Made by a program: the position numbers and the translations under genes. The notes beneath the pieces are model-generated. The model made no database searches, was not told where the DNA came from, and saw only the letters and a list, made by a program, of their open reading frames with translations. From Ciona savignyi (lineage: Eukaryota > Chordata > Ascidiacea > Phlebobranchia > Cionidae): 64,000 nt of DNA. The stretch is from NCBI GenBank assembly GCA_000149265.1, contig CH001698.1:886316-950315 (forward strand). The letters are read 5' to 3'. Positions 25,997-38,200 of the stretch are shown piece by piece; within the stretch, counting starts at the first letter, position 1; every line of letters starts with the position of its first letter.

Positions 25997-26891
25997 CCAT
26001 ACACACATCGATCGGGACGTTTCTATGCAACTCTTCTTCAGAGACAACATTAGAAATGTGTTTATTCAGCGTTTCAGGGATAATGATAATAAAAGTATGT
26101 CTATACGTGTACATGTCGCTTGAGGTCTACAGGGGCCTATGAAAATTGATCAAGAGAACTGTTTGTGTTTTTATATTTTATTTTTATAGGCCACATAACC
26201 ACATATAGTAGTTAATTTCATTTGTGATTTTAACTGGAGCTAAAACTTCATGTTAATGTAAATATCCAATCGACTATGATTCATTCGTAGGAGTCACATC
26301 AATTCTTTTCGGGTCAGGATTAAATAGAACAACCAATTTGTTAGGATAACGGGGTAGCTTTCGCTAACCATAAGAAACTATTCAGGTTATTACCCGACTT
26401 ACCATCGCGTTATCATATACCAAGAAAACTCTTACTCACTTCGGAGTTTGCAATGGAATGGGTGTCTCCGGTGCAATGATACCGCGTGGAGTGTTTGTGC
26501 CCTGCATTAATTTATTATGTAAAACCATACTGTAAAATAAACATAAAAATTGCTTTGTCTGTGGATAAAACTGCAGAGCTTCGTCAAAGTAAATTACGGT
26601 GTTTTCAAATAAAAATGTTAGTTTAATAAACATCCTATTTTTGTAATTTTGGCAATAAATTGTATTTTCCGATTTGACCACTTTATTACAACGAAACTTT
26701 TTCTATTTAATTTAGGTTTTTCTTAACCAGGACTGGTGGAAACAAGGTTAGATGTGGACGCATCGTAGCAGTATTTTTTTTGTACAAAAAATATATAGAC
26801 CTAAACAATTAAAGCAACACTATCACATTTTAAATACAATCTGTATCAAAAAAAACATCAACACTAGTCGTCAAATAATGTTTCAATGCGG
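25997..26891. other. Convergent intergenic region between PAQR and IFT70
   Basis: Contains the probable PAQR poly(A) signal (AATAAA near 26088) and the 3' flank of the minus-strand IFT70 gene. No further gene was recognised. Confidence 0.45.
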
Positions 26892-28853
26892 TTACGGCCA
26901 ACCCATATATTCCAAGAACAACGCTTTGAGCAGTCTTGCTTCGTACGAAACAGTATTTTTTCCGTCGGGTGCTTTTGGCCCATCTCCATAAGCAAGCGCG
27001 GCGTTTGTTGCGATTATATCACGTCCGTGTAGCTCACAATGCTCTAAAAACTGCACAACATCATGGATCGCCGCATCTCTTAGTGTAAGCATCTGTTTTC
27101 CGAGTGCTTCCAGAAGGGAAAGAATGCACCGTTTTGCGTAGAACCACGTGTCAACTCCGAGTTTACGGTTATACGGCTCTAGACTTTTTATGACACGAGA
27201 AATCCCGAAATCAAAATTGGTCTTCGCACAATATAGAGTTCCAATAACAATATTGACAGTGCAAAGGTGGTAGACTTTCCGGTCAGGATCATCATAGGAC
27301 ATTTGTTCCTCTTCTTTTTCAATCTTTCTCATCAAATCCTCTGCTTCCTCATTCTGACTTGTCATAATGTATGACACACACAAGTTGGCAAGCACAACGG
27401 CCTCCACTTCCAAGATACTCTCATAGTGCTTCTTTACAATTGGTTCATAGAATCCCACAGCTTCCTTGAACTTGTTATCCTGCATAAAGAGAACATGTGC
27501 AACGTTCAACCTCCATGCTTCATGCTCATTGCAGAATTCCACAGATTTCCGGAAGATTCTCTCTACCGCAGCATGGTTGTCTCTGTCCCAATATATCTTG
27601 GCTTGTTGCATTAGTACAGGGATATATTGCTCAATGGCATCATCATATTCATTTACTGCCTTTTTCACAGAGGTTTCATCATGCATATCTCTGGCCTCCT
27701 GGACTTGCTTTGTAAGTTTTCGAAGTGTGTCGATATGACGACTTGCCATTTCATCAAGTTTACGAAATGATTCCTCAGGAGCGGTCTGTTTTGTGATCAC
27801 TGCATCAATAAACTCATACATGTATGGTGATAGATATTTAAAGGTAAAGTCACTGTATTCAGCAAGCACATCGGCAGCCAAATCTAAATATTCATGCTTT
27901 AAATACAAGAGAAGAAGGTTTCCGAAAGTTTCTGGTGGAAAAGAACTTTGCTGCAGAAGAAATTGCAACTTTTCAAATCCTTCCGTAGCCCGAGTTTGCA
28001 TGTTCATCAGAGCAACATTATGCAGTGTGTATGGATCCAACTCTTCTTCTGATCTTGGTGGCATGTCAGTCAGTGCTTCACCCGCAGCCTCATAATTCTT
28101 TAACTGGTACTCAATTGCAGCTTTTAGATTGAATGCCTCCACTAATGCTGTGTCTTTTAACAGCACCGTGTTTCCCACACTTCTAACATCAATTCCCTCG
28201 GTTGTCATACCAACACTAAGCTCTGGATGCTCTCTGATCCCCTTTTCAATCACATCAGCGATGTGTTTCAAAGCAGGGGCATACTGCTTTTGCCTGTAAA
28301 AACACAACGCCATGTTATAAGACAAGGATGCTTTATAGCCAGAAACTTGAATAGCCTGTTGGAATTTTTTGCATGCCTTTTCAAACTGATTTTCTTTGTA
28401 AAGCAGACAACCCATATTGATTATATTATCAGCATCATCTTCATCTGATGACTGTTCAACCAAATTTTTTGCACTCGCAAAATCTTCTTCCATGTACTTT
28501 ATAGCAGCTTGAATTTTCTGCACTTTGGAGTGGTAGGCTGGGTTGTCAATGCCGAATGAAGCTTTCATTGCGGTTTGAAAATCACCGGATTTATATAGTG
28601 ACATCACATAATACAGCTTGTAATCATCAACCTCGGGGAAAAGTTGGGTAAGTTGGTTGTAACAATCAGCAGAATTGATAAAATCTTGACTGTGGTAGTA
28701 GCAGTAAGCTAGCAGGGACAAAGTTGCTCGTAATTGAGGTTGTTTCTGAAGTTCTACATTAAGAATTTCAATAGCACCGTTGTAATTTCCCTCTCGGATT
28801 TTTCTATATATGGTCGAGGTGTACTCCCCGTCTTTTATTCCAAGCATGTTCAT
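26892..28853 (-). CDS. TTC30: Intraflagellar transport protein IFT70 (TTC30)
   Basis: A single uninterrupted frame of 653 residues, as expected for this usually intronless or intron-poor gene (human TTC30A/B are about 665 residues). IFT70 is an IFT-B core subunit that carries cargo along the ciliary axoneme and is needed for tubulin polyglutamylation. Tandem TPR units cover most of the length. Signature stretches match remembered human TTC30 nearly word for word: SLLAYCYYHSQDF, DNPAYHSKVQKIQAAIKY, GVGMTTEGIDVRSVGNT as VGMTTEGIDVRSVGNT, PPETFGNLLLLYLKHEY, ANLCVSYIMTSQNEEAEDLM, GTLYCAKTNFDFGISRVIKS, and a C-terminal LEYMGWP. Two ATGs lie at the start (28853 and 28847); the first is used here. 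The frame is intact with no missing motif, so the gene looks functional. Confidence 0.97.
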   Translation of the reverse strand: MNMLGIKDGEYTSTIYRKIREGNYNGAIEILNVELQKQPQLRATLSLLAYCYYHSQDFINSADCYNQLTQLFPEVDDYKLYYVMSLYKSGDFQTAMKASFGIDNPAYHSKVQKIQAAIKYMEEDFASAKNLVEQSSDEDDADNIINMGCLLYKENQFEKACKKFQQAIQVSGYKASLSYNMALCFYRQKQYAPALKHIADVIEKGIREHPELSVGMTTEGIDVRSVGNTVLLKDTALVEAFNLKAAIEYQLKNYEAAGEALTDMPPRSEEELDPYTLHNVALMNMQTRATEGFEKLQFLLQQSSFPPETFGNLLLLYLKHEYLDLAADVLAEYSDFTFKYLSPYMYEFIDAVITKQTAPEESFRKLDEMASRHIDTLRKLTKQVQEARDMHDETSVKKAVNEYDDAIEQYIPVLMQQAKIYWDRDNHAAVERIFRKSVEFCNEHEAWRLNVAHVLFMQDNKFKEAVGFYEPIVKKHYESILEVEAVVLANLCVSYIMTSQNEEAEDLMRKIEKEEEQMSYDDPDRKVYHLCTVNIVIGTLYCAKTNFDFGISRVIKSLEPYNRKLGVDTWFYAKRCILSLLEALGKQMLTLRDAAIHDVVQFLEHCELHGRDIIATNAALAYGDGPKAPDGKNTVSYEARLLKALFLEYMGWP

Positions 28854-30849
28854 TTTGTCGCAGAGAAAAATGTTTCTGAGCCTTGCCTATCGTTTTTTTT
28901 TTTTTAATCTGTTCGGTGAGAAGCTTAAATTAACATTTATATCAAACACACCTATTTGCTCATACCACAAGAAAACCTATTAAACTTGGAAATATATTTT
29001 TCCAAAATGTAACCGAGCTATAAAAATGTTTGGACAATCTCCAAGGTATAAATTGATTTGTGTTTCAGTAAATCAAGCGGTTGGAAGAATCTCATAAATA
29101 CCGTAAATATAAAATCAGTGAGTGTTTTCTAAAAGTATAAACCAGAATCATCGGGTCGTTTAGGTGAAAAAAATCATTAAACAACTAATCAATCTTTCAA
29201 AAAAATAATTTAAAAGTTAATGCAGGACAGGGTGCTGTGCAAATAATTGCAACTTTTCAACAAATAAAAAGCACAATCAACCATCACCATACGTCATAAA
29301 ACGAAGACCCATTGTTTTATTGCATTTGCGCTCCTTGTCAATTTCAGTACAAATTGTCTTATATTTTTTAGAAAATCAGTTGACTTGGGATTTACGACCT
29401 AACTCGTGCGTCCACCGCTGGCACCAAACACGGTTTCTGCCGTGTTTTCTTACTGTCGATTTTAACAAACCGTTGCGCGGCTCGTGAAACAACACTGATG
29501 AAAACCTTAGTTCCCGTACATCAAGGTCATGTTAGCTACCACATGTTAAAGTTTTATTTTATAACTCCTTTTAGAATAACGGATAAGAGTAAAAAATTAG
29601 TATTTATGGGTACCATTTGAAAAAATTCAAGACATTGTTTTTGTCCGTTTTTTTTCTATATTTTTTATCAAACGCTTGATAGGCATGGTATGTGGCCCGA
29701 CACCTACCAGAAGGTAATGAAATCGCAATGAAACTTTGTCATACAACAAGGTTTAGATATACAGAAACAAAAATTGTTTCGGGTGATGAACCCAGGGAAA
29801 TTCCCTTTAGTGTTAAAAGCCAAAACGGTAATTTTTTATAATAAAATCTTTTTTTGGGCAGAGCGCTTAAAAGGCTTTTCCAATTCCATCAGATTTGATG
29901 AAATGTTAGTGCGTAAGTATCTGCTTTAGCAATTAGATGATAGAAACAACTATCCAGGGAAATATTCTTAAAATATAGTTTGTTCCTGAATCATGATTGT
30001 AACAGGCTTGCCATGTCGGCCCGACATCTCCAAGAAATAATCAAAAATATTTGATGGATAGCATGATTTAGTTATAAACTCAGTAGAATTTTCTCGGGAC
30101 CGAAATTTTGGTAATAAACTCAGGAGAATTCTTCAGAGCCGTGAAAAACAAAATTTGACTTTTTCACAGCTTCTTTCACTACAGCTTAATTCAAAACGAG
30201 TTGGTTACTACCTCTTGTGGGTAAGGTTAATGCATACTCAACCTATACGGGTATGCAAAAAAACTAATACACAATGTGTAAAATAATGAAAAGGACTTAT
30301 TTTTTCTGGATGGCTCCGCCGGCAATTCGCGACACCGCTGTTGTACTGGTCCCAGTTTTTACCCCTATTACATGCATCGGTCGTGTTAACCAATTTGGCT
30401 GCACGACAGTACCTGTTATTCGTACCAGAGAATCTGATGTGATTTACATTCTAATTCGCCTTTTCATTTATTTTTTCGGTTGGTTGTGTTGCGGTCGATA
30501 TATCTGCTGTGCGTTGTACCGTGGGTGTTTTTTTGCGTTTCTTAGACGTCTGCGCTATGTTGTTGGCAAAGTGTTTCAATTCCAGTTTTCTGATCAGTTT
30601 ATTTCAGACCGCCGCTTTGTACATGTAGCGTTCAGCAAGTTTCTTGTTCATTCTGCTATACCCACCAGTTTGCTCAAAAGAAAATGGATCTTGTCCAACA
30701 ACTTCCTAATTCTTCTCTCAGGACTACATTTTTGGTTCTTAAGCTTATACAGTTTGGTCTCCCGCAACGCATTCAGAAACTTACATATGCTTTTTTACAA
30801 TGCAGATGCAAAACTGCTAGCATTACTTGGTGGTCTTCAAACTGCTTCA

Positions 30850-30950
30850 ATCGTGATGGATTTTATTTTCTCGTCCCTCGCGGACCGTTTTGCCTAGTTG
30901 GTATATATAACGGTCGCGTTAACCATTCGACCGCACGACCGTACTCAAGT
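30850..30950 (-). repeat. tRNA-derived SINE copy, family B
   Basis: The minus strand reads CGGTCGTGCGGTCGAATGG, TTAACGCGACCG, an AT-rich link, then GGTCCGCGAGGGACGAG. It matches the head and middle block of the copies at 12700 and 31215. Confidence 0.5.
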
Positions 30951-31214
30951 TAAAATGTGAATTCGCGTAAATGTTTGAAACCGTACGGCAAACAATCCAT
31001 GTTCATAATTATGTAGTTATGACAAAATCGGCAAATCTATTGGCTAGCATTGCTTCTGCTTAGAAGTGTTGCCAGTCCTGCAGTGAGTTCGGTTTTAATC
31101 TTTTGCAGACGTGACTTGATTAGCCTATTACACTGCTTTGACTTAAATTTACCTAACACGATTCAATATACGCGCTACATAGGGTTAGACTAAGTAGTCT
31201 ACACACGCGGGCTT

Positions 31215-31335
31215 TTGATGTTTTTTTTAGCCGGGCTAAGGTTTGAACCCTTTATAGGCTCGTCCCTAAAACCGTTTTTATATACTTGGTATATGTATCG
31301 GTGGCGTTACCCATTGGGCCACACGACCGTACGCT
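31215..31335 (-). repeat. tRNA-derived SINE copy, family B (best preserved)
   Basis: On the minus strand an A-box-like TGGCCCAATGGGTAACGCC is followed by an AT-rich spacer, GGACGAGCC, then a perfect B-box-like GGTTCAAACC and TTAGCCCGGC, ending in an A-rich run. This pairing of RNA polymerase III boxes marks a tRNA-derived SINE. The A-to-B spacing is wider than in a real tRNA gene and no cloverleaf is preserved. Confidence 0.65.
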
Positions 31336-32253
31336 ACAAAGTAACAAAACCGGTCCGCTGATCGACGAGCTTGTGTGTGGACCCCGCTTAAGCAGACGTT
31401 GCTTGAACCGAGTGTATATGAACTTGTGCACTAGTACGGGGTTGTTTTGACACAACTGTGGGTTATAAATAACAAAATAAAATTGTAAATGTCTAGAGGA
31501 ACCCTCGAAACAGTTTGTTTCCAATTTTCTGTTGTTGGTATTTGCAAAGTAATAGAGATATATTATTATTTTACTTTTTATTTGTTTAATGGATATACTT
31601 ATCTTTGTATATTATAGGACATATCACATAAAATTTTGAATTAAAATTTGCACCATAATAGTCAAAGCATGACAACGTTGTATACATTTTAAAACTTAGG
31701 GTGTGATGATTAGGGTGTGATAATAGCTGTAGTTAAAATAATACTTAAATATGGGCTATAACTTAAAAACTGCGATACAGGCAAACGCAGACATGATTGT
31801 TCTTTATGGTTACAAACTGTAATTCAACATTATGTATGTATGGGTTCCGCGATAAAGAGAAAAAGTGCATACAATAGTTTGTATTCGAAAAGTGGTCTAT
31901 TGGTCCTAAGTTTTTTGTCTTTTTTGGTTGTTTTTTTAATAGTTGCAGATTGCAGCATCTCAATTTTGACAATTGCATTAGTCTATAAGAACTAGACCGT
32001 CGAGAGAAGATTCAGTCAAATCATATCTTATTTAACACATTGCTACTATCTAGACCGAAAATGTAGGCTATAATTTTTGAGAAAAAGTAAACAGTAAACT
32101 TCAACTGATGAAGCTGTAAACTGCTATTAAATGACTATTAAATAATGGCACTGGAAAACTGAAAACAAAGCTACCAGTAGCATATTCAATTTCTTGAATA
32201 AGCTGCATTAAGCGTGAGATTTCGGGGATAAAAGTTGTCTATTTACAAACAAA

Positions 32254-35200
32254 ATGAAGAACAACCAAGTTAAAAAACGAAGAAGAAAGGACCGCACTTG
32301 GGCAGAAGCCGCAACCTTGGTATTGTATAAGTTATATAACCGTAGTAGTATATATGCCTTTAACCTATATATAGAAGTGATAATAAAACATGTAATGGGT
32401 TGTTTTTCAAAAGCTTTCTTAAATCTCATGAGAAATATTGCATTAGCATGCAATTCCTAACTTTATGATTATATGTCACAGGCCATTTATCAAAGTTCAG
32501 CCAAGATGCTTGGAATCAGACCCATTCTTCATACCATATATCACAAGAAACTGAAAGACATATCCATGAATAAGTATGTTACTATATACAGTGCACAAAT
32601 ACATATAGAGGTTATACTTGCAGATCTATTACAATTCAAACTAACAGAAAGAGTAAGATATGTTTAAGTATTAGTATCTCTATATTATATGTAAATCAAA
32701 TATTGCACCAAGGCAGGCTTTAACATTAGTAAGAAATCAGATTAGTTATTACACATCAATACTACATGCAATGTTATATTTATATGTGTGATTGTTTTAA
32801 CCAGTAGTGGAAAAGAGATCTTTGAAATGTTACATAGTAGTGTTGCAATGGTCCTTTGTTAAGCAAGGTCCAAATAGAAAACGTTAAAACCATGTTTAGA
32901 CAATAATTGTTGGTTTTTAATAAAACAATTAACAATATAGTGAATAAATTTTTATTTGTGAATACAATGTACCGGTAAGCAATAATAAAAACTTTTTTGT
33001 TGGATAATAAACACAACAAACTAAAGAAATAAGATGTGTCACCTATAATGTGTAGCTCATTCGACAAGCGTTTGTAGTATAATTTTCCATTTGATAGTGA
33101 CATCATAATAATCCCCTTTTTATTATTATTTACTAAAGATTATCCTTTAAAAATCATGTTTATAGTTTCACAGATGCTTTGGTACATCAGACAATCAACA
33201 TGTGAATGATTTTTATTAAGTTACAATTTACCGATCTAAACGTGAATCGGGAAGATAACTAGATCTTGTGTTCCGCACAAAATATACATTTAAAACAAGA
33301 AAGATATTACGCTGATGCCGCCTGGCAATGAAGTTTGTTACCACTATTTACGTCAAATAATAATGTTTAAGGTATAAGCGCAGAATTTACAACCTCCGCA
33401 ACTTGTGGCGTTATTATTTATTTTTAAAGGTGGTGTATCAAATTTGTAACAATCGTGAAGCATTTCGCTTTAATATTATTTGCTGCTATTTCTTGGGGAA
33501 ATCTAATAAATTGGGATATCTAGAACGGATTTATTTAAAAACTGGAGCTTAACGTAAACCCTGTTTCAAAATCGTCAAACAATTGTTAAATCGACAATTA
33601 CCACAGTGTGACGTAATGCAAACTGCAGTGCGAGTGTGCGTGTTGTCAGACCAGGTCGTGGTGGGAAAGTATTTAATTATCGAAAAAAGCTTTATTTTCC
33701 GACGAAACCAATAGAAAAACGAAAATTCTTCAGTACCGGTATTCACAAACATGAACTGCCTGAAAAGTGTGCTTGAAGACTTAAAAAAGAATACAAATTT
33801 ACAAAATTTAAACTATACATTTAAATTGCTTCTTGATCTTGTATTAGAAGCCCTTATCTTTTTGAACTAATTAATGACTTTTGCTACATTGATTTATTTT
33901 TACATTAATATGACACAGAGCCGCTGAGAATGTACTCACCACAATGTTGAACCACCACGCACAGCTTCCAAACTGTCCGTTTTATCGCGTCCAAGGTCGG
34001 AATGGAGTTTATGCACTTAAGGTAAGATTATTATCTTGATTTATTTGATGATAGAGTATAAGGTACTTTTTTAAGAAAAATTTCAAATGCCAGAAAATAA
34101 ATCCGAAAGTTCAAAGAGGCAGTTTTAAAATAGTTTACATTAAAAAACATCTCTAATTTTATGTTTATTTTTAGGAATCTTGGTTAAATAAAAATGGAAG
34201 TGACATAAATTTGAATCATGTCAAAGGGGAATCACCTGAAAATAAAACTGATTCCGGTAAGTTGACTTTGAAATTTAGTTACTTGTTTCAGATTATTAAT
34301 AAACTGCTAAATTTCTAGTGTTAACAGTTTTTCTTTATGTGCCATTGTTCATAACTGCCTAGTGCCCATATGTATTTTAATTTAGCTGAAATTAGTTTGC
34401 AGATGTTTTATTGACACACTCTCTTATATAATTCATATTGAACTGCTTAAGTTTGATTAATAATGCTAAAACTCCTTCACAGAATCTCCCACTGTAAGTG
34501 ACTCACCAGCAACACCGAGTGATACACCTGTGAGAGAAAATCACACATTTTCAATTCAAGGCCGTCCTTTACCGGTTGAAATTAACAAGAAAACTTTAAA
34601 TGTAATAATGCACTTTTCTTCTTTGTGTTATCAAATTACAATAATACAAATTCTAATCATCTTAGTAAAAGGCTCAAAACCTAAAGGAGTACCATAATTT
34701 AAAAATGTTTGTTATATCTAGACCATTATCATTAAGCTTCACATGAAAACATGTAAGAATACAATTTATAATTTTTTTCTATAATTTTTTACTCTCTAAT
34801 CATGATTATTGTCATCCAGCATGTCAATTCAAGTTATCAAAGAAGTTCAACCTTAGGTAAGTTATGTTTACCCTTAAAAATCATTATAATATGTTTTCCA
34901 CATGCTCGGTATAGCTTAAAACACGACTTGCTCCATGATATCCAAACAGAATTTAGTATAATAGCTTATAAAACCCAACTGTGCACATGATATACTCTCA
35001 TGGTTATCCCATATATTCGGATAGTCATGAATAGACTTTCTCTTGTATAGTTGATGTAATGTTTGAATCATTTGTGATCGTCGTATCTACTCATAACAAC
35101 ATAACAAAGGTCCCTGTGACCGATTAAAATTGTAAGTTTTTGGTGTATTTTTATTATCTTCTGCATGCATATGCTATGCTTTCCAAACACTTGCTTTGAT

Positions 35201-38200
35201 ACCTTGCACAAGGGGCATTGTTATTACAGATAAAAAAATTATTGGAAGTTACTAAACCTAAATTTCGGTTGCTGCACTTTATTTAAAATTTTTACTTTTC
35301 CGTCCGATTTTTATTCTCCCGTTGCATTCGGTCTTTAATTGTTCAATCAAATTTTACTCAAAAAAATGGGAGCAAAAGTGCCGTAAATGTAAATTCAGTA
35401 ACTGACAAGAAAATTTATTTAACAGAACATGAATAATAAATTTGGTTTGGTAACTTATGGACCCATCATTTTTGCTTGTATAAATTGTATATCCATCTCA
35501 GCTACAAGGCGTCACTCCAGTCCCATGAGACAAACCAACGAGGTTTGCTCGCCTGATTTTAAGCTCCGGAATACAGTGATCTCGAGGACAAACTCACTCA
35601 CCACGAGACAAAATCTTAACTTTGAAATGAGGCAGAAAGCAAACTCAACTTTCGATTTAGAAACTCCAAGTAGCATCCTGGTCCATGCGAACATGCGGGT
35701 AACGTGTTTAGTTATCTAAGTTCCTGTTGTTATGTTTGTGTTTTGGTTATATTTTATTATGGTATTTTTACCATTTTTATGAAGTCAATCCACTTTCTAA
35801 ATGAATTTTTAGCCAGAACAACGTAAAATAACCACCTAATTTTTTATTAAATTTTACCGGTTGTGAAGGAGTCATTCATTGATGTAACAGAATCCAATTT
35901 TTATTTGAATTTCACATTTTCGTTTATTTCACTTTTTCTTCCAAATTCCAGGACTTGATAAATCGTGACACATTCTCAATACTACCAGCATCGTACCGAT
36001 ACCAATTGACGAAACTCCTTCCTGATTGTGACCAAATACTGGATCCTTCGAATGGGGAGGATAAGAAATATCATGTCCCATCAAAAACTGCATTCACAAA
36101 TGAGTTTTTTACACAAGCCATCCAGGTTCGTTACCGGCAAATAATGATAAAAACTTTTTTTTAGAAAGTGATACTTAGGACATTGTTTGAATATTGAATA
36201 AATAGGTGAAAAAATACTAATATTATTGTGCCGCATTTGCACTTTCCAGATCTTGCCTTAACTGGTTAAATCTTGCCCAAAAATGTCAAATGTTGTCAGA
36301 TTACCTTGCACCCATCATTTTTTTCAATCCTACTGTCTTGGTAGTTAAAATGTGAAGCACTAACCCACCATTTTCCGGAACATCATTTAAATTTTATTGC
36401 ACATGTCTTAGGAATGGAGGGAAAGATTATCAGATGGCGAATTTACAAGGGAAACGCAATCCCGCATCATGCAAGAGCTTGCAAAGGAACGGAGTAAAAT
36501 TGACCCATGGAAAGCGAAGTTCTTTGAGGAATATTACGGCCAGCGACAAATTCCAACCAAAAGGTTACGAAGTCGTAGCCAAAATTTGGCCGAATTGGGA
36601 CACCAAGTCAGAGACCTTGGAATGGAAGCGCAGCTGGCTAAGTTTATTCATCTGAGACCCGAAGCACAGAATGAAAGCCAGAAGAATTCCGATACTGATT
36701 CTGCCGATGAAGACCCAACACAATTCGCACGAGTTATGATGACTCGGCAAATGCACTCACCCACCAGCCCCCGAAGTCTTGCTGCTGCGAACATGTACAA
36801 GAAAAATCGAAACAGTTTTGCAGAGCGGCTTGCCCGAACAAAACTCGCAAACTCTCGACTAGCGAAACTACGCCAGGCTAAAGTACCTATAAACTCTAAA
36901 CGGACGTTCCGTAACGCGAAATACCTTTTGCCAAATGCTTTAAATGATAAACCAGCCGTGGCGTCATCTCTTGTTATGAAACCATCAGGGGCATTGTCAC
37001 TATCTGCACTTTCTAGGCACCAGAACGTAGTCGATGTGGTCAACTGTTACAGTGATGGCTCATTGGAGGAAAATGAGGAGACGGATCAAAAAATCCTCGA
37101 TGTTCGTCGAAGAACAGATGGCGCATCGGCCACTGATGATCATTCATACACAACAACAACATGGCAACAGGTAATTTATGTTGGCTTATCTTAAATTTCA
37201 TTATTTTTATGTCGATCTATATGCTGCCTTTCATGCTTTTGGAAGCAATCTGCTGTTTTAAATGTTGTACATGGATTTTTCAACTCATTTCCAGATTAGT
37301 ACAATGTCTTTTAACGACATAATTTTAAAATAAAGGCTTAAATACTGTTTCAGTCTTTACTAACAGTATAATGATACACTCGACTCATGTTTAAATTAAC
37401 TCTAGAGTAGTTCGCTAAAGGTGTAAAGTTGATAATTTTCCTAATATCATATTTTATAGTTTTATATTTAAGTATGATTACATTGCCAAAGAATAAGGGG
37501 TTGTTCCCAAATTTTCTCTTAAAGGATGCTATCGGCTTAATGTTTATTATTATTATTCATTACGATTGCAACCTGCAACCATGTATTAATATTATTCCTT
37601 ATAATGCTGGAATCTTCTAAAAAATCAAACTTTTTAGCATCACCAACACTTATCAAACAATCAATATGTAAATGATTTTTATTTAAATATAATTAAACTA
37701 TGATTAAGTGGATAGTTGTTATTTAAATGTAAGGAAGTTTACTTGTAGAATTTATAAATGCGCCGCCCAAAAATACACATTTCAAACAAAAATGAAATTA
37801 TGGTTATTGGCAAGTGTGACTTATCAATAGGTTAAATCAGACATGGGCAACTGGGGTACAGCCCGTGAAGGGATTTTGACCGGCCCGCAGACTATCTAAC
37901 CATACCCTGTAATTAAGATATTGAATACTATTTGTGTAACAATCCGGCCCACCAAGAACTTAATTTTTCCACATATGGCCCGCCGACTAGAGAAGTTGCC
38001 TACCCCTGGGTTAAATCAATACTTAAAATATGGTTAATTTGCTTTTCTGATTTTTTTTCGGTAAACTGAAATATTTTTTTACAGAATAATAATAAAGAAG
38101 TTGAAAAGAATAGTCCTTCCCATGTGAACCATATAAAACAGGCTTTACGAAATCGTAAGTAAAACGTTTTTCATAATATTCAAATATTTAGCAGGAAATA

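Larger units (their letters stand above)
28854..32253. other. Repeat-rich intergenic region between IFT70 and ASXL
   Basis: About 3.4 kb. It contains family-B SINE copies at 30850-30950 and 31215-31335 and a further head fragment near 30376-30412. An open frame of 207 codons (30274-30897) overlaps these SINE pieces at both ends and shows no known domain. IFT70 and ASXL diverge from this interval, so both promoters should lie in it. Confidence 0.45.

Noticed and set aside
27426-28448. Several frames of 60-100 codons on the plus strand
   Set aside because: Antisense shadows of the intact IFT70 frame.
30274-30897. Open frame of 207 codons on the plus strand with many hydrophobic residues
   Set aside because: Overlaps SINE fragments at about 30376-30412 and 30850-30950, has no domain or splice context, and low-complexity Phe/Leu richness is expected from AT-rich DNA.
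36565-37043. Minus-strand frames of 63 and 131 codons
   Set aside because: Shadows of the long ASXL DEUBAD exon.
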